Part shown: positions 1 to 10,647 of the stretch, in pieces
How positions within the stretch are numbered: position 1 is the stretch's first letter
How the letters are laid out: every line of letters begins with the position of its first letter
DNA from: Myxococcus vastator
Lineage (GTDB): Bacteria; Myxococcota; Myxococcia; Myxococcales; Myxococcaceae
Assembly (NCBI RefSeq): GCF_010894475.1
Contig: NZ_JAAIYB010000028.1
Coordinates: 1-35,940, forward strand
DNA: 35,940 bases
Direction of reading: 5' to 3'
Notes under the pieces: model-generated
Seen by the model: only the letters and a program-made list of their open reading frames with translations
What the model was told of the DNA's origin: nothing
The model's database searches: none
Made by a program: the position numbers and the translations under genes

Positions 1-2
1 CC

Positions 3-1715
3 GATGCGCCGCCCGTCTTTCCGGCGTTCACGCGCTCCCAGAAGGTCTTCACCTTGCTGGGCGCGGTGCTGGGGCTGCTGCTCGCCGCGCTGGACCAGAC
101 GATTGTCGCCACCGCGGGGCCGGCCATCCAGGCGGACCTGCGAATCCCCGCCTCGCTCTACCCGTGGCTCACCACGTCGTACTTCGTCGCGTCGACGATG
201 ATGGTGCCCGTGTGGGGCAAGCTGTCGGACCTGCTGGGCCGGCGCGCGGTGTTGGCCGCGGGCATCCTCATCTTCCTCGCGGGCAGCTTCCTGTGCGGGG
301 TGGCGCGCTCCACGGTGGCGCTCATCCTCTTCCGCGCCGTGCAGGGGCTGGGCAGCGCGGCACTGTTCACCGCCGCGCTGGCGGTGGTGGCCGACCTCTT
401 CGAGCCCCGTGAGCGCGGCAAGTACCAGGGCCTCTTCGGCGCCATGTTCGGCCTGTCCAGCGTGGTGGGGCCGCTGGCCGGTGGGTTCATCACCGACCAC
501 CTGGGCTGGCACTGGGTGTTCTTCATCAACCTGCCCGTGGGCGCGGTGGCGCTGGCGCTGGTGCTGGCGCGCATGCCACCGCTGAAGCCTCACCGTGAGC
601 GCCGGGGTGGGCTGGACGTGACAGGGGCGCTGGCGCTCGCGGTGGCGCTGGTGCCGCTGCTGCTGGCGCTCAGCCTGGGGCAGCAAGACGACGGCGATTG
701 GGCCTGGACGTCGTGGCGCATCCTGGGCCTGTTCGCGCTGTCGGCGGCGGGGCTGGTGGCCTTCCTCTGGGCGGAGCGGCGCGCGCCCGAGCCCCTGCTC
801 GACTTGAAGCTGTTCCGCCTGCGGGCCTTCAGCGCGGGCAACGCGGCGGTGTTCATCGTCGGCGGGGCGTTCCTGTCGGGCGTCGTCTTCCTGCCGCTGT
901 TCATGGTGAACGTCGTGGGGCTGTCGGCGACGCGCGCGGGGCTCACCATCATGCCGCTGACGCTGGGCGTGGTGGCGGGGAACGTGCTGAGCGGGCAGCT
1001 CGTGTCCCGGGTGGGCCGCTACAAGGCGCTGCTGCTGGGCTCGCTGGTGCTGCTGATGGCGGGCTTCGCCGTCATGGCCTTCACGCTGACGCCGGACTCC
1101 ACCCAGGCGGAGGTGACGGCGAAGATGGTGCTGGTGGGTCTGGGCCTGGGGCCGTCGATTCCGCTCTACACGATGGCCATCCAGAACGCGGTGCCGCCGG
1201 ACCAGATTGGCGTGGGCACGGCGGCGGCCACGTTCTTCCGGCAGTTGGGCATGACGCTGGGCGTGGCGCTGCTGGGGACGGTGTTCGCGTCCACGCTGTC
1301 CTCGGAGCTGGAGGCGCGCATGGCGCAGGCGACCTCGGCGCTCCCGGACGCCGTGAAGGCCGAGGTGACGCGCGCCGCGCCGGACGTCACTGGCGAAGGC
1401 GGCCCCACCGGGCAGGTGTTCCGCGCGGACGAGGTGAAGGCGCGGGTGCGCGCGGAGTTCGATGCCCAGCGGCGGGCCGCCGTCGCCCCCGAGGCCCGGG
1501 CGAAAGTGAACGCGGAGGAGCGACAGGCGCTGGCGGCGGTGGACGCGGCGGACCGGGCGCTGAAGGTGGCGTTCACGCTCGGCGTCTCCGCCGTGTACCG
1601 CGTCACCCTGTTCATCGCCCTGGCGGCGCTGCTGGTGACGCTGTTCCTGCCGGAGCAGCACCTGCGCCGGAGGCACCGGCGCATCGAGCCACGTGCCCGC
1701 GTCCCGGAGCAGTAG
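3..1715 (+). CDS. MFS drug-efflux transporter, DHA2 (EmrB/QacA) family, 5' end missing
   Basis: Inner-membrane proton-coupled multidrug exporter, judged from family. The frame is open to the left edge and reads DAPPVFPAFTRSQKVFTLLG before the first membrane segment, so the true start lies upstream; the TTG at 54 falls inside the conserved N-terminus and is unlikely to be the start. DHA2 marks are LDQTIVATAGPAIQADL in TM1, the GKLSDLLGRR loop after TM2, and GPLAGGFITDHLGWHWVFFI around TM5-6. About 14 hydrophobic segments can be counted. A long charged loop rich in Ala, Glu and Arg (about 1300-1560) separates the last two segments. The next gene starts 9 bases after the stop, so both are probably co-transcribed. 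The substrate cannot be told from sequence. Confidence 0.9.
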   Translation, partial: DAPPVFPAFTRSQKVFTLLGAVLGLLLAALDQTIVATAGPAIQADLRIPASLYPWLTTSYFVASTMMVPVWGKLSDLLGRRAVLAAGILIFLAGSFLCGVARSTVALILFRAVQGLGSAALFTAALAVVADLFEPRERGKYQGLFGAMFGLSSVVGPLAGGFITDHLGWHWVFFINLPVGAVALALVLARMPPLKPHRERRGGLDVTGALALAVALVPLLLALSLGQQDDGDWAWTSWRILGLFALSAAGLVAFLWAERRAPEPLLDLKLFRLRAFSAGNAAVFIVGGAFLSGVVFLPLFMVNVVGLSATRAGLTIMPLTLGVVAGNVLSGQLVSRVGRYKALLLGSLVLLMAGFAVMAFTLTPDSTQAEVTAKMVLVGLGLGPSIPLYTMAIQNAVPPDQIGVGTAAATFFRQLGMTLGVALLGTVFASTLSSELEARMAQATSALPDAVKAEVTRAAPDVTGEGGPTGQVFRADEVKARVRAEFDAQRRAAVAPEARAKVNAEERQALAAVDAADRALKVAFTLGVSAVYRVTLFIALAALLVTLFLPEQHLRRRHRRIEPRARVPEQ

Positions 1716-1724
1716 AGTCACGGC

Positions 1725-2651
1725 ATGGCCCACGACGCGCAACAGCCACCCGCGCTCACGGACGCGGAGGCCGCCGAGCACATCCACGCGCGGTTTCCCT
1801 CGCTCGCGACGGCGCGGGTCGTCCGCCTGGGGGAAGGCATGGACCACCAGGCCTTCGAGGTGGAGGGACGCTATGTCTTCCGCTTTCCCAAGAGCGACGA
1901 AGCCGCCGAGCACCTGACGTGGGAGGCGCGCCTGACGGCGTGGCTCGGGCCCCGCCTTCCCCTGCCGGTCCCCGTCTACCGTTTCCTCGCGCCCCCCGCC
2001 GTCGGCCTCGCGGGGGGCTTCGCGGGCTACGAGAAGCTTCCCGGGACGCCCGCGCTCCTCGTCGAGCCTGGGCGGCTCGACCTGTCGGGCCTCGGCCGCG
2101 GGCTCGGCGCCTTCCTGGGGACGCTCCATGCGCTCGACCCCGCCGAAGCCGATGCGCTCGGGGTTCCGGGAGACGACGACCCGGAGCTCGAGGCCTGGTC
2201 AGCCGCCGCCGTGGACGACCTGCGCCTCGCCGCCGAACACGGCCATGTGGACCCGAGCCGAGCGGCGGACTGGGAGCAGCGGCTCAGGGTGCGTCCCACG
2301 GAGGGACGCGGCGCGCCCCGGCTGGTCCACGGCGACTTCGCCGCGGAGCATGTCCTGGTCGATGCCCGCGGTGCTCCCACGGGAGTCATTGACTGGAGTG
2401 ATGCGTGCGTCGGAGACCCCGCGAGGGATCTGGCCGGCCTGCTCCACTGGGGCGGGGCGCCCATGCTGGCCTCCGCGCTGGAGACGTATGGCGCGGTCAG
2501 CCCCGCTGTCCTCACGCGGGCACGGTGGTTCGCCGCCTGCCGCGCGGTGGCCGACATCGCCTTCGGTCAGACGCTGGGGCGGCCGGAGTACCTCGCCGCC
2601 GGACAGCGGGCGCTCACCGGACTTGGGGAGCACCCGACGTTCGGCGCATAG
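1725..2651 (+). CDS. Aminoglycoside/macrolide phosphotransferase-fold kinase
   Basis: A 308-residue cytoplasmic small-molecule kinase of the APH/choline-kinase fold. The catalytic loop is HGDFAAEHVLVD, where the Asn of the classic HGDxxxxN motif is His. It is followed by the metal-binding GVIDWSDACVGDPARDLA segment (the DFG-equivalent Asp is in IDWSD). The N-terminal lobe carries GEGMDHQAFEV and YVFRFPK, the expected glycine loop and ATP-binding Lys. The HxxxH variant is common in macrolide-2'-phosphotransferase-like proteins, but the substrate may be an ordinary metabolite or an antibiotic. It starts 9 bases after the efflux gene, which fits a shared drug-handling or self-protection operon; that is inference. 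Length is normal for the family. Confidence 0.85.
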   Translation: MAHDAQQPPALTDAEAAEHIHARFPSLATARVVRLGEGMDHQAFEVEGRYVFRFPKSDEAAEHLTWEARLTAWLGPRLPLPVPVYRFLAPPAVGLAGGFAGYEKLPGTPALLVEPGRLDLSGLGRGLGAFLGTLHALDPAEADALGVPGDDDPELEAWSAAAVDDLRLAAEHGHVDPSRAADWEQRLRVRPTEGRGAPRLVHGDFAAEHVLVDARGAPTGVIDWSDACVGDPARDLAGLLHWGGAPMLASALETYGAVSPAVLTRARWFAACRAVADIAFGQTLGRPEYLAAGQRALTGLGEHPTFGA

Positions 2652-2659
2652 CGCGTGGC

Positions 2660-2986
2660 TCAGGAGCCGCTACAACGAACCTGGATGGGGTAGCTCTCCA
2701 GCACCACGCACTCGCCGCTGCTGCACTTGAACAGGTCACAGATTTCCGGGGACCGGACGCAGCGGACTTCAGGGCCGGAGCCCAGGTTGAACGAGGCGCA
2801 GGTGAGCCCCTCGGGACATTGCTTCTGCTCCCCGGTACACGCCGGACCGAGCACCTGTCCCTCCTTCAGCGACAGCCTGGACTCGGTCGACGTGGGCACC
2901 TCGCCCTCGGAGCCGCGACAGCCCGCCAGGACGAACGCGGCGATGACCCACTTCAGCCCCGGAACACGCTTGCCTTGCTTCGTCAT
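2660..2986 (-). CDS. Small cysteine-rich lipoprotein
   Basis: A 108-residue predicted lipoprotein. From the ATG at 2986 the protein has a basic N-terminus (MTKQGKRV), a hydrophobic stretch and the lipobox VLAGC, so it should be lipidated and exported. A good ribosome site (GGAGGT, about 2993-2998) lies before this ATG; the frame stays open further upstream but that part lacks signal-peptide character. The mature part has paired cysteines (PACTGEQKQCPEGLTC, CVRSPEICDLFKCSSGEC) and ends RCSGS, suggesting a small disulfide-stabilised domain like the Cys-rich repeats of myxobacterial surface lipoproteins. Function unknown. Its stop faces the phosphotransferase stop across 8 bases. Confidence 0.75.
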   Translation of the reverse strand: MTKQGKRVPGLKWVIAAFVLAGCRGSEGEVPTSTESRLSLKEGQVLGPACTGEQKQCPEGLTCASFNLGSGPEVRCVRSPEICDLFKCSSGECVVLESYPIQVRCSGS

Positions 2987-3181
2987 GAATGACCTCCGAC
3001 CTGCATTGAGCGGGCACAGCCAAAGCAAGACATACACCACGAGAAGAGGCAGCAGACACTCCCCATGGCGTCGACCGTCGCCAGCGCGACGCAAGCCCGC
3101 CGACGCCTCGGAAGGCACCTTCGGGCCAACACACCGAAAGCCACGCCCCGTCGCGCAACGGAAGCCCGCACGGCACCCACA

Positions 3182-3207
3182 GCGCCCCTCGGCAATCCGA
3201 GGGGCGC
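3182..3207 (-). terminator. Hairpin terminator after the M28 peptidase gene
   Basis: A perfect 11-bp inverted repeat (arms 3182-3192 and 3197-3207, GCGCCCCTCGG with loop CAAT) begins 14 bases beyond the stop of the peptidase gene. There is no T-tract, as often in GC-rich myxobacterial DNA, so termination is inferred from the very stable stem and its position. Confidence 0.6.
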
Positions 3208-3220
3208 ATCGGCAGTCCCC

Positions 3221-4720
3221 TCAGTGCCCCGCGCTCTTCGACTGCTGCACAGGCACAGGCACAGGCCCACGCGGCGCCGGCGCTTCAGGGCGCGTGAGCG
3301 TGCCGGGCATCTCCGCCAGCGCGTATGTCATCCACGCCACGGCGGCGGTGCTGCGCGCCAGGTCCTGCGGATCCACCTTGTCCAGCGTGTCCGCCTCCGT
3401 GTGGTGCACGTCGAAGTAGCGGCTGCTGTCCACCTCCACGCCGAAGAAGGGCACGCGCGCGGGCACCAGCGGGCTGATGTCCGCCCCACCCGCCTCACGC
3501 GCGGAGAACTGCGTCACGCCCAGCGCCGTCAGCGGCGGCAGCCACGGGCGCAGCAGCTCCTGTCCACCCTCGCCCGAGCGCACGCTGATGCTCACGGGCC
3601 GCCCGCCGCCCGCGTCCATCTCCAGCGCGCCCACGTGCCGGGGCAGCTCCGCGGCGTGCGCCTCCGCGTAGGCCCGCCCACCGCGCAGGCCGTTCTCCTC
3701 GTTCATGAAGAGCACCACCCGCACCGTGCGCCGGGGCGCCTGCGGCAGCTTCGCGATGAGGCGCGCGGCCTCCATCACCATCACCACGCCCGCGCCGTCG
3801 TCATGCGCGCCCGTGCCCACGTCCCACGAGTCCAGGTGCGCGCCGATGAGCACGATTTCCCGCGGCTTCTCCCGGCCGCGAATCTCCGCCACGACGTTGG
3901 AGGACTCCGCGTCCGGCAGCTCGGAGCTGCTCAGCATCAGCTTCACGCGCACCGCGCCGCCCGCCAGCAGCCGGTGGAGCAGGTCCGCGTCCTCCGTGGA
4001 CACCGACGCCGCCGGGATTCGCGGACCGTCGCTGGGGAAGTTCGTCGCGCCCGTGTGCGGCGTGCGCAGCGACGCGGTGGCCAGCGAGCGCACCAGCGCG
4101 CCCACCGCTCCATGCTTCGCGGCGGCGGCGGGGCCGCGTGAGCGCAGCCCCGCGAAGCGCCCGTAGTCCGCGGCCACCGACATGGTGTGGTTGAAGAAGA
4201 CGAACTTCCCCTTCACCGCCGCGCCCAGCGCTTCCAGCTGCTCCAGCGACGTCACCTCCACCACCTCGGCGGTGAGGCCCTCGGGCGCGGTGGGCGGACT
4301 GCCACCCAGGGCCAGCAGCGCCAGGGGATGCCCCCGCGTGCGCTCGGAGGCCAGCACCTCGCCAGACGCCTCGCCTCGCACCCAGTGCGGCACCTTCACC
4401 GGCTCCAGCCACGCCTTCACGCCGTCTGCCTTGAAGGACCGCAGCGCCCACTGCACGGCGGCCTCGGCGCCCGGCGAACCCGACAGACGCGGGCCAATGC
4501 CATCCGTCAGCTCGGCGAGCCGCGCATAGGCATGGCCATCCGTGAGCGCGGGGCCGATGAGCTTCTCCGCGGTCGCCTGCGCATACACGGGCGCGGCGCG
4601 CTTCGCGGTGACGGCGGGCCTCGCCGGGGCGGCCTTGGGCGCCGACTTCGCGGCGGGTGCGGCTCCCGAAAGCAGCTGGAGCGCGAGGGAAGCGGGCAGG
4701 ATGAAGGTGGCGACGGGCAA
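3221..4720 (-). CDS. Secreted M28-family metallopeptidase with PA domain
   Basis: A 499-residue exported zinc aminopeptidase or carboxypeptidase. I chose the TTG at 4720 because a GGAGGA site lies just upstream and translation from it gives a signal peptide (MPVATFILPASLALQLLSGA); the open frame extends further to 4822 but is arginine-rich and unlike a secretion signal. A PA-type insert lies at roughly residues 145-265. The di-zinc site is visible: GAHLDSWDVGTGAHDD gives His295, Asp297 and Asp307, FMNEENG the catalytic Glu pair at about 341-342, LEMDAGG Asp369, and FDVHHTEADT the last His. All metal ligands are intact. It is probably a nutritional peptidase of a predatory bacterium, acting on peptide N-termini outside the cytoplasm; substrate unknown. 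Confidence 0.9.
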   Translation of the reverse strand: MPVATFILPASLALQLLSGAAPAAKSAPKAAPARPAVTAKRAAPVYAQATAEKLIGPALTDGHAYARLAELTDGIGPRLSGSPGAEAAVQWALRSFKADGVKAWLEPVKVPHWVRGEASGEVLASERTRGHPLALLALGGSPPTAPEGLTAEVVEVTSLEQLEALGAAVKGKFVFFNHTMSVAADYGRFAGLRSRGPAAAAKHGAVGALVRSLATASLRTPHTGATNFPSDGPRIPAASVSTEDADLLHRLLAGGAVRVKLMLSSSELPDAESSNVVAEIRGREKPREIVLIGAHLDSWDVGTGAHDDGAGVVMVMEAARLIAKLPQAPRRTVRVVLFMNEENGLRGGRAYAEAHAAELPRHVGALEMDAGGGRPVSISVRSGEGGQELLRPWLPPLTALGVTQFSAREAGGADISPLVPARVPFFGVEVDSSRYFDVHHTEADTLDKVDPQDLARSTAAVAWMTYALAEMPGTLTRPEAPAPRGPVPVPVQQSKSAGH

Positions 4721-5170
4721 GGGTCCTCCAGGGGAGGCGCCCACTCTCCGCCGAGGCCCTGGGGCTCGCAAGCGACGATGAGCGTCACCACCGCCCGGAA
4801 GCAGCCAGCGCCCGTGCGTCATCCAGGCAGGGAACCGAGGAGTGGAGCGGGAATCCCAGGGGCCACCGCGCGCCGAGAGGGGGAACGCGGCGCGCGGGGC
4901 TCAACTGGGACTTCCACGGCGGTGTCGCTTTTGGGGGAGGCAATCACCGCCGCCGCGTCTCACTCCGAAGAGGAAACGTGGACGGCATGTTGAAGGGCGG
5001 GCGGGCGCCCGTCAAGCACGCTCCCCCTTCGAGCCCATAATCGGACATTCACACCCCGTGAAGACAGACGATTCCACCCTCACTGTCCAAATCGGGCGAT
5101 TCCCCGGGGGTTCCACCGGAAGGCGGGCATCCCGTGCGGGGCGTGTTACAGGCCCGGCAGAGGCAAGCGC
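4721..5170. promoter_or_regulatory. Divergent intergenic region, no gene seen
   Basis: 450 bases between the leftward peptidase gene and the rightward DUF262 gene, so it must hold two outward promoters. I see no convincing reading frame. An 8-bp inverted repeat CGGCGGTG/CACCGCCG (4917-4924 and 4945-4952) brackets a short T- and G-rich core, which could be a weak hairpin or operator. The 5020-5100 part is less GC-rich than its surroundings and is a reasonable place for the promoter of the DUF262-HipA operon. No clear -35/-10 pair was recognised. Confidence 0.35.
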
Positions 5171-6844
5171 ATGCAATCCACCCTGACGCGGCGGCCCCAG
5201 GCGACGGCATTCAGCATCGAGGACCTGCTGGACCGGGTCCGACGCGGTGAGGTGCGGCTGCCCCACTTCCAGCGGCCCCTGCGCTGGGAGGCTGGCGATG
5301 TGCGGGATTTGCTCGACAGCGTGTACCGCGGCTATCCCATCGGCACGCTGCTCTTCTGGAAGCGCGAGGCCCCCGCCGCCAGCGTGAGCTTCGGGCCGGT
5401 GCGCATCGACGCGCCGTCCCACAGCCAGGCGCTGTGGGTGGTGGACGGACAGCAGCGCATCACCGCGCTGGCCGCGGTGCTCCTCCACCCGGAGCAGGCG
5501 CTCGCCGCGCGGGACGGCTTCACGCTCTTCTTCGACCTGGACACGCAGGAAATCGTCCAGCCCGCGCCCGGCGAGCCGACGCCGCCGCACTGGCTGCCGC
5601 TCAACCGGGTGCTCGACAGCGAGCAGCTGCTGGGCTGGCTGGACCGCTACCCGGGGCGCGAGAAGAACCCGGAGCACGTGCGCGCGGCCATCCGCCTGGG
5701 CAAGGCGGCGCGCGAGTACCAGATGCCCGCGTACGTCGTCGAAGCCGCGGAGGAGAAGACGCTGCGCATCATCTTCAAGCGGCTCAACACCTCCGGAAAG
5801 CCGCTCACCGACGACGAGGTCTTCAACGCGCTCTACGGCGGCGCCGCGGGCTCGCGGCTGCCGAATCTCAAGGCGCTGGCCACCAGCCTGCTGGAGCTGG
5901 GCTTCGGCCGCATCGACGAATCCCTGCTGCTCAAGGCCGTGCTCGCGGTGCGCGGCCTGGACTTCACCCAGGACTTCCAGAAGCAGCTGCGCGAGGAGGA
6001 CGACCTCACGCAGACGCTGCTCCAGACGGAAGCGGCCCTGCGCAGCGTCATCATCTTCCTCAAGCGCGACGCGGGAATCCCGCACGGGCGCCTGCTGACG
6101 AACCCGCTCTACTTCGTGCTGCTCGCGCGCTTCTTCCACCTGCACCCGGAGCCGTCGCCGCGCACCCGGGATTTGCTCGCGCGCGGGTTCTGGCGCGGCA
6201 GCCTGGTGGACAGCTTCCTCGACAGCCGGGCCCTGTCGCCGCAGGAGCTGCTGGCCGCCATCGGCCCCGACGAGGAGCAGTCCGTCCAGTCCCTGCTGGC
6301 GCAGGTGCGGCCCCTGTCCGACGAATGGCTGGCCCAGCACGCGCAGCCCGCGACGTTTGGCCTCGCGCTGCGCTCGCGTGGCATGGCCCTCAATGCCTTG
6401 TACGCGCTCCAGCCGCGGCACCTGCGCACCGGCGCCCTGCTGGAGCCGTCCCAGCTCTTCAGCGACACCGACCCCGTCAGCCTCAGCCCCGTGCTCAAGT
6501 CCCTCACCGTGCAGGAGCCGGACGCCGAGCTGAAGCTGGACCCCGCGCTGTACCGCTCCTTCCTCTTCACCCCCGCCAACTACCTGCTGCACCCACCCCT
6601 GCCCGGCCAGCCCCTGCTGGACGTGCTGCGCGGGGAGCCCGCGCCGCCGCCCGAGGTCCTCCAGAGCCAGGCGGTGACGCCCGCCATGCGCGACACGCTG
6701 CGCGAGGGCGGCACGCTCGAGTTCCTCATGCAGCGCATGGAGCTCATCGATAGACACATCATCGAGTTCCTGCGGGCCCGCACCCGCCACGAGGAGTCGG
6801 ACCGTCCGTCCCTCCAATCACTGGTCGTCGAGGAGGAGGACTGA
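5171..6844 (+). CDS. DUF262-domain protein (ParB/GmrS-like fold), partner of HipA-like kinase
   Basis: A 557-residue cytoplasmic protein. The N-terminal DUF262 domain (about residues 10-230) has the family marks LPHFQRPLRW (31-40), the VDGQQRITAL box (91-100), thought to bind a nucleotide or nucleic acid, and FKRLNTSGKPLTDDEVFNA near 205. DUF262 is the GmrS-type half of GmrSD type IV restriction enzymes and occurs in several defence proteins. The remaining 300 residues are mostly helical, and I see no HNH/DUF1524 nuclease motif, so a classic GmrSD enzyme is unlikely. The following HipA-like gene begins after a single base and its ribosome site lies inside this gene's GAGGAGGAGGA end, so the two are translationally linked. 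Its role is unknown; defence or toxin control is inferred from context. Confidence 0.85.
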   Translation: MQSTLTRRPQATAFSIEDLLDRVRRGEVRLPHFQRPLRWEAGDVRDLLDSVYRGYPIGTLLFWKREAPAASVSFGPVRIDAPSHSQALWVVDGQQRITALAAVLLHPEQALAARDGFTLFFDLDTQEIVQPAPGEPTPPHWLPLNRVLDSEQLLGWLDRYPGREKNPEHVRAAIRLGKAAREYQMPAYVVEAAEEKTLRIIFKRLNTSGKPLTDDEVFNALYGGAAGSRLPNLKALATSLLELGFGRIDESLLLKAVLAVRGLDFTQDFQKQLREEDDLTQTLLQTEAALRSVIIFLKRDAGIPHGRLLTNPLYFVLLARFFHLHPEPSPRTRDLLARGFWRGSLVDSFLDSRALSPQELLAAIGPDEEQSVQSLLAQVRPLSDEWLAQHAQPATFGLALRSRGMALNALYALQPRHLRTGALLEPSQLFSDTDPVSLSPVLKSLTVQEPDAELKLDPALYRSFLFTPANYLLHPPLPGQPLLDVLRGEPAPPPEVLQSQAVTPAMRDTLREGGTLEFLMQRMELIDRHIIEFLRARTRHEESDRPSLQSLVVEEED

Positions 6845-6845
6845 C

Positions 6846-8075
6846 TTGGAGCCCACCCGCACCACGGCCGGAATCCTCGACGTCCACCTGGGCGACGTCC
6901 ACGTCGGCACGCTGACGCTGCTGGAGGACGAGCGCATCGAGTTCGTCATCGCGGAGGAGTACCGCCAGCGCTACCCACGCCCGGTGCTGGGGCAGATTTT
7001 CGAGGACGACCTCACGCGCCGGCACGTCAGCCGCCTGCGCCTGCCTTCGTTCTTCTCCAACCTGCTCCCGGAGGGCACGCTGCGCGAGCTCATCGCGGAA
7101 CGCGAGCAGGTGGCCCGCCAGCGCGAGTTCTTCCTCATCGCGCGGCTGGGCGAGGACCTGCCCGGCGCCATCGTCGTGCGGCCCGCCAGCGTGCTGTCAC
7201 TCAGCGGCCTGGAGCCACTGGAAGAACCCCAGCCGCCCCACGCGCCGCAGGAGCAGGAGCCGCTGCGCTTCTCGCTGGCGGGCGTGCAGCTCAAGTTCTC
7301 CATGCTGCGCCGGGACAAGGCGATGACGCTCCCGGCGGGCGGGCGCGGCGGCAACTGGATTGTGAAGCTGCCGGACAACCGCTACGACCGCGTCCCGGAG
7401 AACGAGTTCTCCATGATGACGTGGGCCCGCGCCGCCGGCCTCACCGTGCCCGAGGTGACGCTGCTGAGCGTGGCCGACATCCAGGGCCTGCCCGAAGGCA
7501 TCACCCTGCGCGAGGACGTGGCCTACGCCGTGCGCCGCTTCGACCGTCCCGAGCCCGGCCGCCGCGTCCACATGGAGGACCTGACGCAGGTGCTGGGGCT
7601 GTACGCGGACGAGAAGTACAAGAAGTACAACTACGAGACGGTCGCCAACGTCATCTACAAGGTCGCTGGCCTGGACGCGCTGCATGAGTTCCTGCGGCGG
7701 CTGGTGTTCATCGCCGTCATTGGCAACGGTGACGCGCACCACAAGAACTGGTCCCTGCTCTACCCGGACGGCACGCGCGCCACGCTGTCGCCCGCGTACG
7801 ATTTGGTGTCCACGCTCCAGTACATGCCGGCGGACACGCTCGCGCTCAACTTCGCGAAGTCCAAGCGTTTCGAGGACATCTCCCTGGGCAGCTTTGAACG
7901 GCTGGCCCGGAAGCTGGCGCTGCCCGTCACCGACGTGCTGCCCGTGGTGAAGTCCGCGGTGGAGGCGTCGCTCGACACCTGGTCCTCACTCCACGCGCAG
8001 CTCCCGCTGCCGGAAGAGAGCCGCCGCCGCATCGAAGCCCACTGGAAGCGCGTGCCTTTGCTCCAGGGGCAATGA
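6846..8075 (+). CDS. HipA-family Ser/Thr kinase toxin-like protein without HipB
   Basis: A 409-residue HipA-fold kinase. The N-terminal subdomain-1 type region (about 10-110) includes FFSNLLPEGTLRELI. Then comes the autophosphorylation/ATP loop LRFSLAGVQLKFSM, with Ser143 in the place of E. coli HipA Ser150; the ATP-anchoring WIVK (Lys174); NEF near 187; AVRRFDR (229-234); the catalytic loop GNGDAHHKNWS with Asp296 and Asn301; and PAYDL with the metal-binding Asp319. All catalytic residues appear intact. HipA-type kinases phosphorylate aminoacyl-tRNA synthetases or other translation targets and are normally neutralised by an adjacent Xre-type HipB. None is seen here; the partner is the upstream DUF262 gene. 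The start is TTG, right behind a strong purine-rich site (6830-6840), giving coupled and perhaps reduced expression. Confidence 0.88.
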   Translation: MEPTRTTAGILDVHLGDVHVGTLTLLEDERIEFVIAEEYRQRYPRPVLGQIFEDDLTRRHVSRLRLPSFFSNLLPEGTLRELIAEREQVARQREFFLIARLGEDLPGAIVVRPASVLSLSGLEPLEEPQPPHAPQEQEPLRFSLAGVQLKFSMLRRDKAMTLPAGGRGGNWIVKLPDNRYDRVPENEFSMMTWARAAGLTVPEVTLLSVADIQGLPEGITLREDVAYAVRRFDRPEPGRRVHMEDLTQVLGLYADEKYKKYNYETVANVIYKVAGLDALHEFLRRLVFIAVIGNGDAHHKNWSLLYPDGTRATLSPAYDLVSTLQYMPADTLALNFAKSKRFEDISLGSFERLARKLALPVTDVLPVVKSAVEASLDTWSSLHAQLPLPEESRRRIEAHWKRVPLLQGQ

Positions 8076-8102
8076 GCCGGAGTCCTCGCGACGTCAGCCC
8101 CG

Positions 8103-8120
8103 GGTGGGGCCCGCCCCACC
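8103..8120 (+). terminator. Hairpin after the DUF262-HipA operon
   Basis: A perfect 8-bp inverted repeat, GGTGGGGC (8103-8110) and GCCCCACC (8113-8120), starts 27 bases after the HipA stop. Sterically the two innermost pairs would open into the loop. There is no T-tract; the terminator role is inferred. Confidence 0.45.
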
Positions 8121-8194
8121 ATGGGCACTCGGCCGCCGAGCAGGCAGCCCGTCAGAGACTTGACTCCGAGTATGAGCGGGGCCGTCCATGAAAT

Positions 8195-8234
8195 CAGGAC
8201 ATGCAATTTTTCCACAAATAGTGTCTATGTCCTG
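8195..8234. promoter_or_regulatory. Inverted repeat with AT-rich core upstream of the hybrid kinase
   Basis: CAGGACAT (8195-8202) and ATGTCCTG (8227-8234) are exact reverse complements separated by 24 bases of unusually A/T-rich sequence for this window. It lies about 100 bases before the kinase start, so it may be the kinase promoter region with an operator, or part of the upstream operon's terminator. The 256 bases between HipA and the kinase hold no convincing gene. Confidence 0.4.
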
Positions 8235-8331
8235 GAAAGCGCAAAGGCATCTACGAACACTTCGCATGCCATGAGCCGGCCTTCCCCCCAAGCCGGCGCT
8301 GGCTGCGCCCTGGCAACCCAAGGGAAGCATC

Positions 8332-10605
<2,274 letters not shown>

Positions 10606-10647
10606 CGCCGGGCATCCTCCCGGCCCAACCGTGAAAGGAGTCCTCGG

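Noticed and set aside
4917..4952. 8-bp inverted repeat in the 4721-5170 gap as an operator
   Set aside because: Short arms with GC-rich sequence are expected by chance here; I only mention it within the intergenic entry.
5171..6844. GmrSD-type restriction enzyme
   Set aside because: Only the DUF262 half is recognisable; no HNH/DUF1524 motif is found in the C-terminal part, and the next gene is a kinase.
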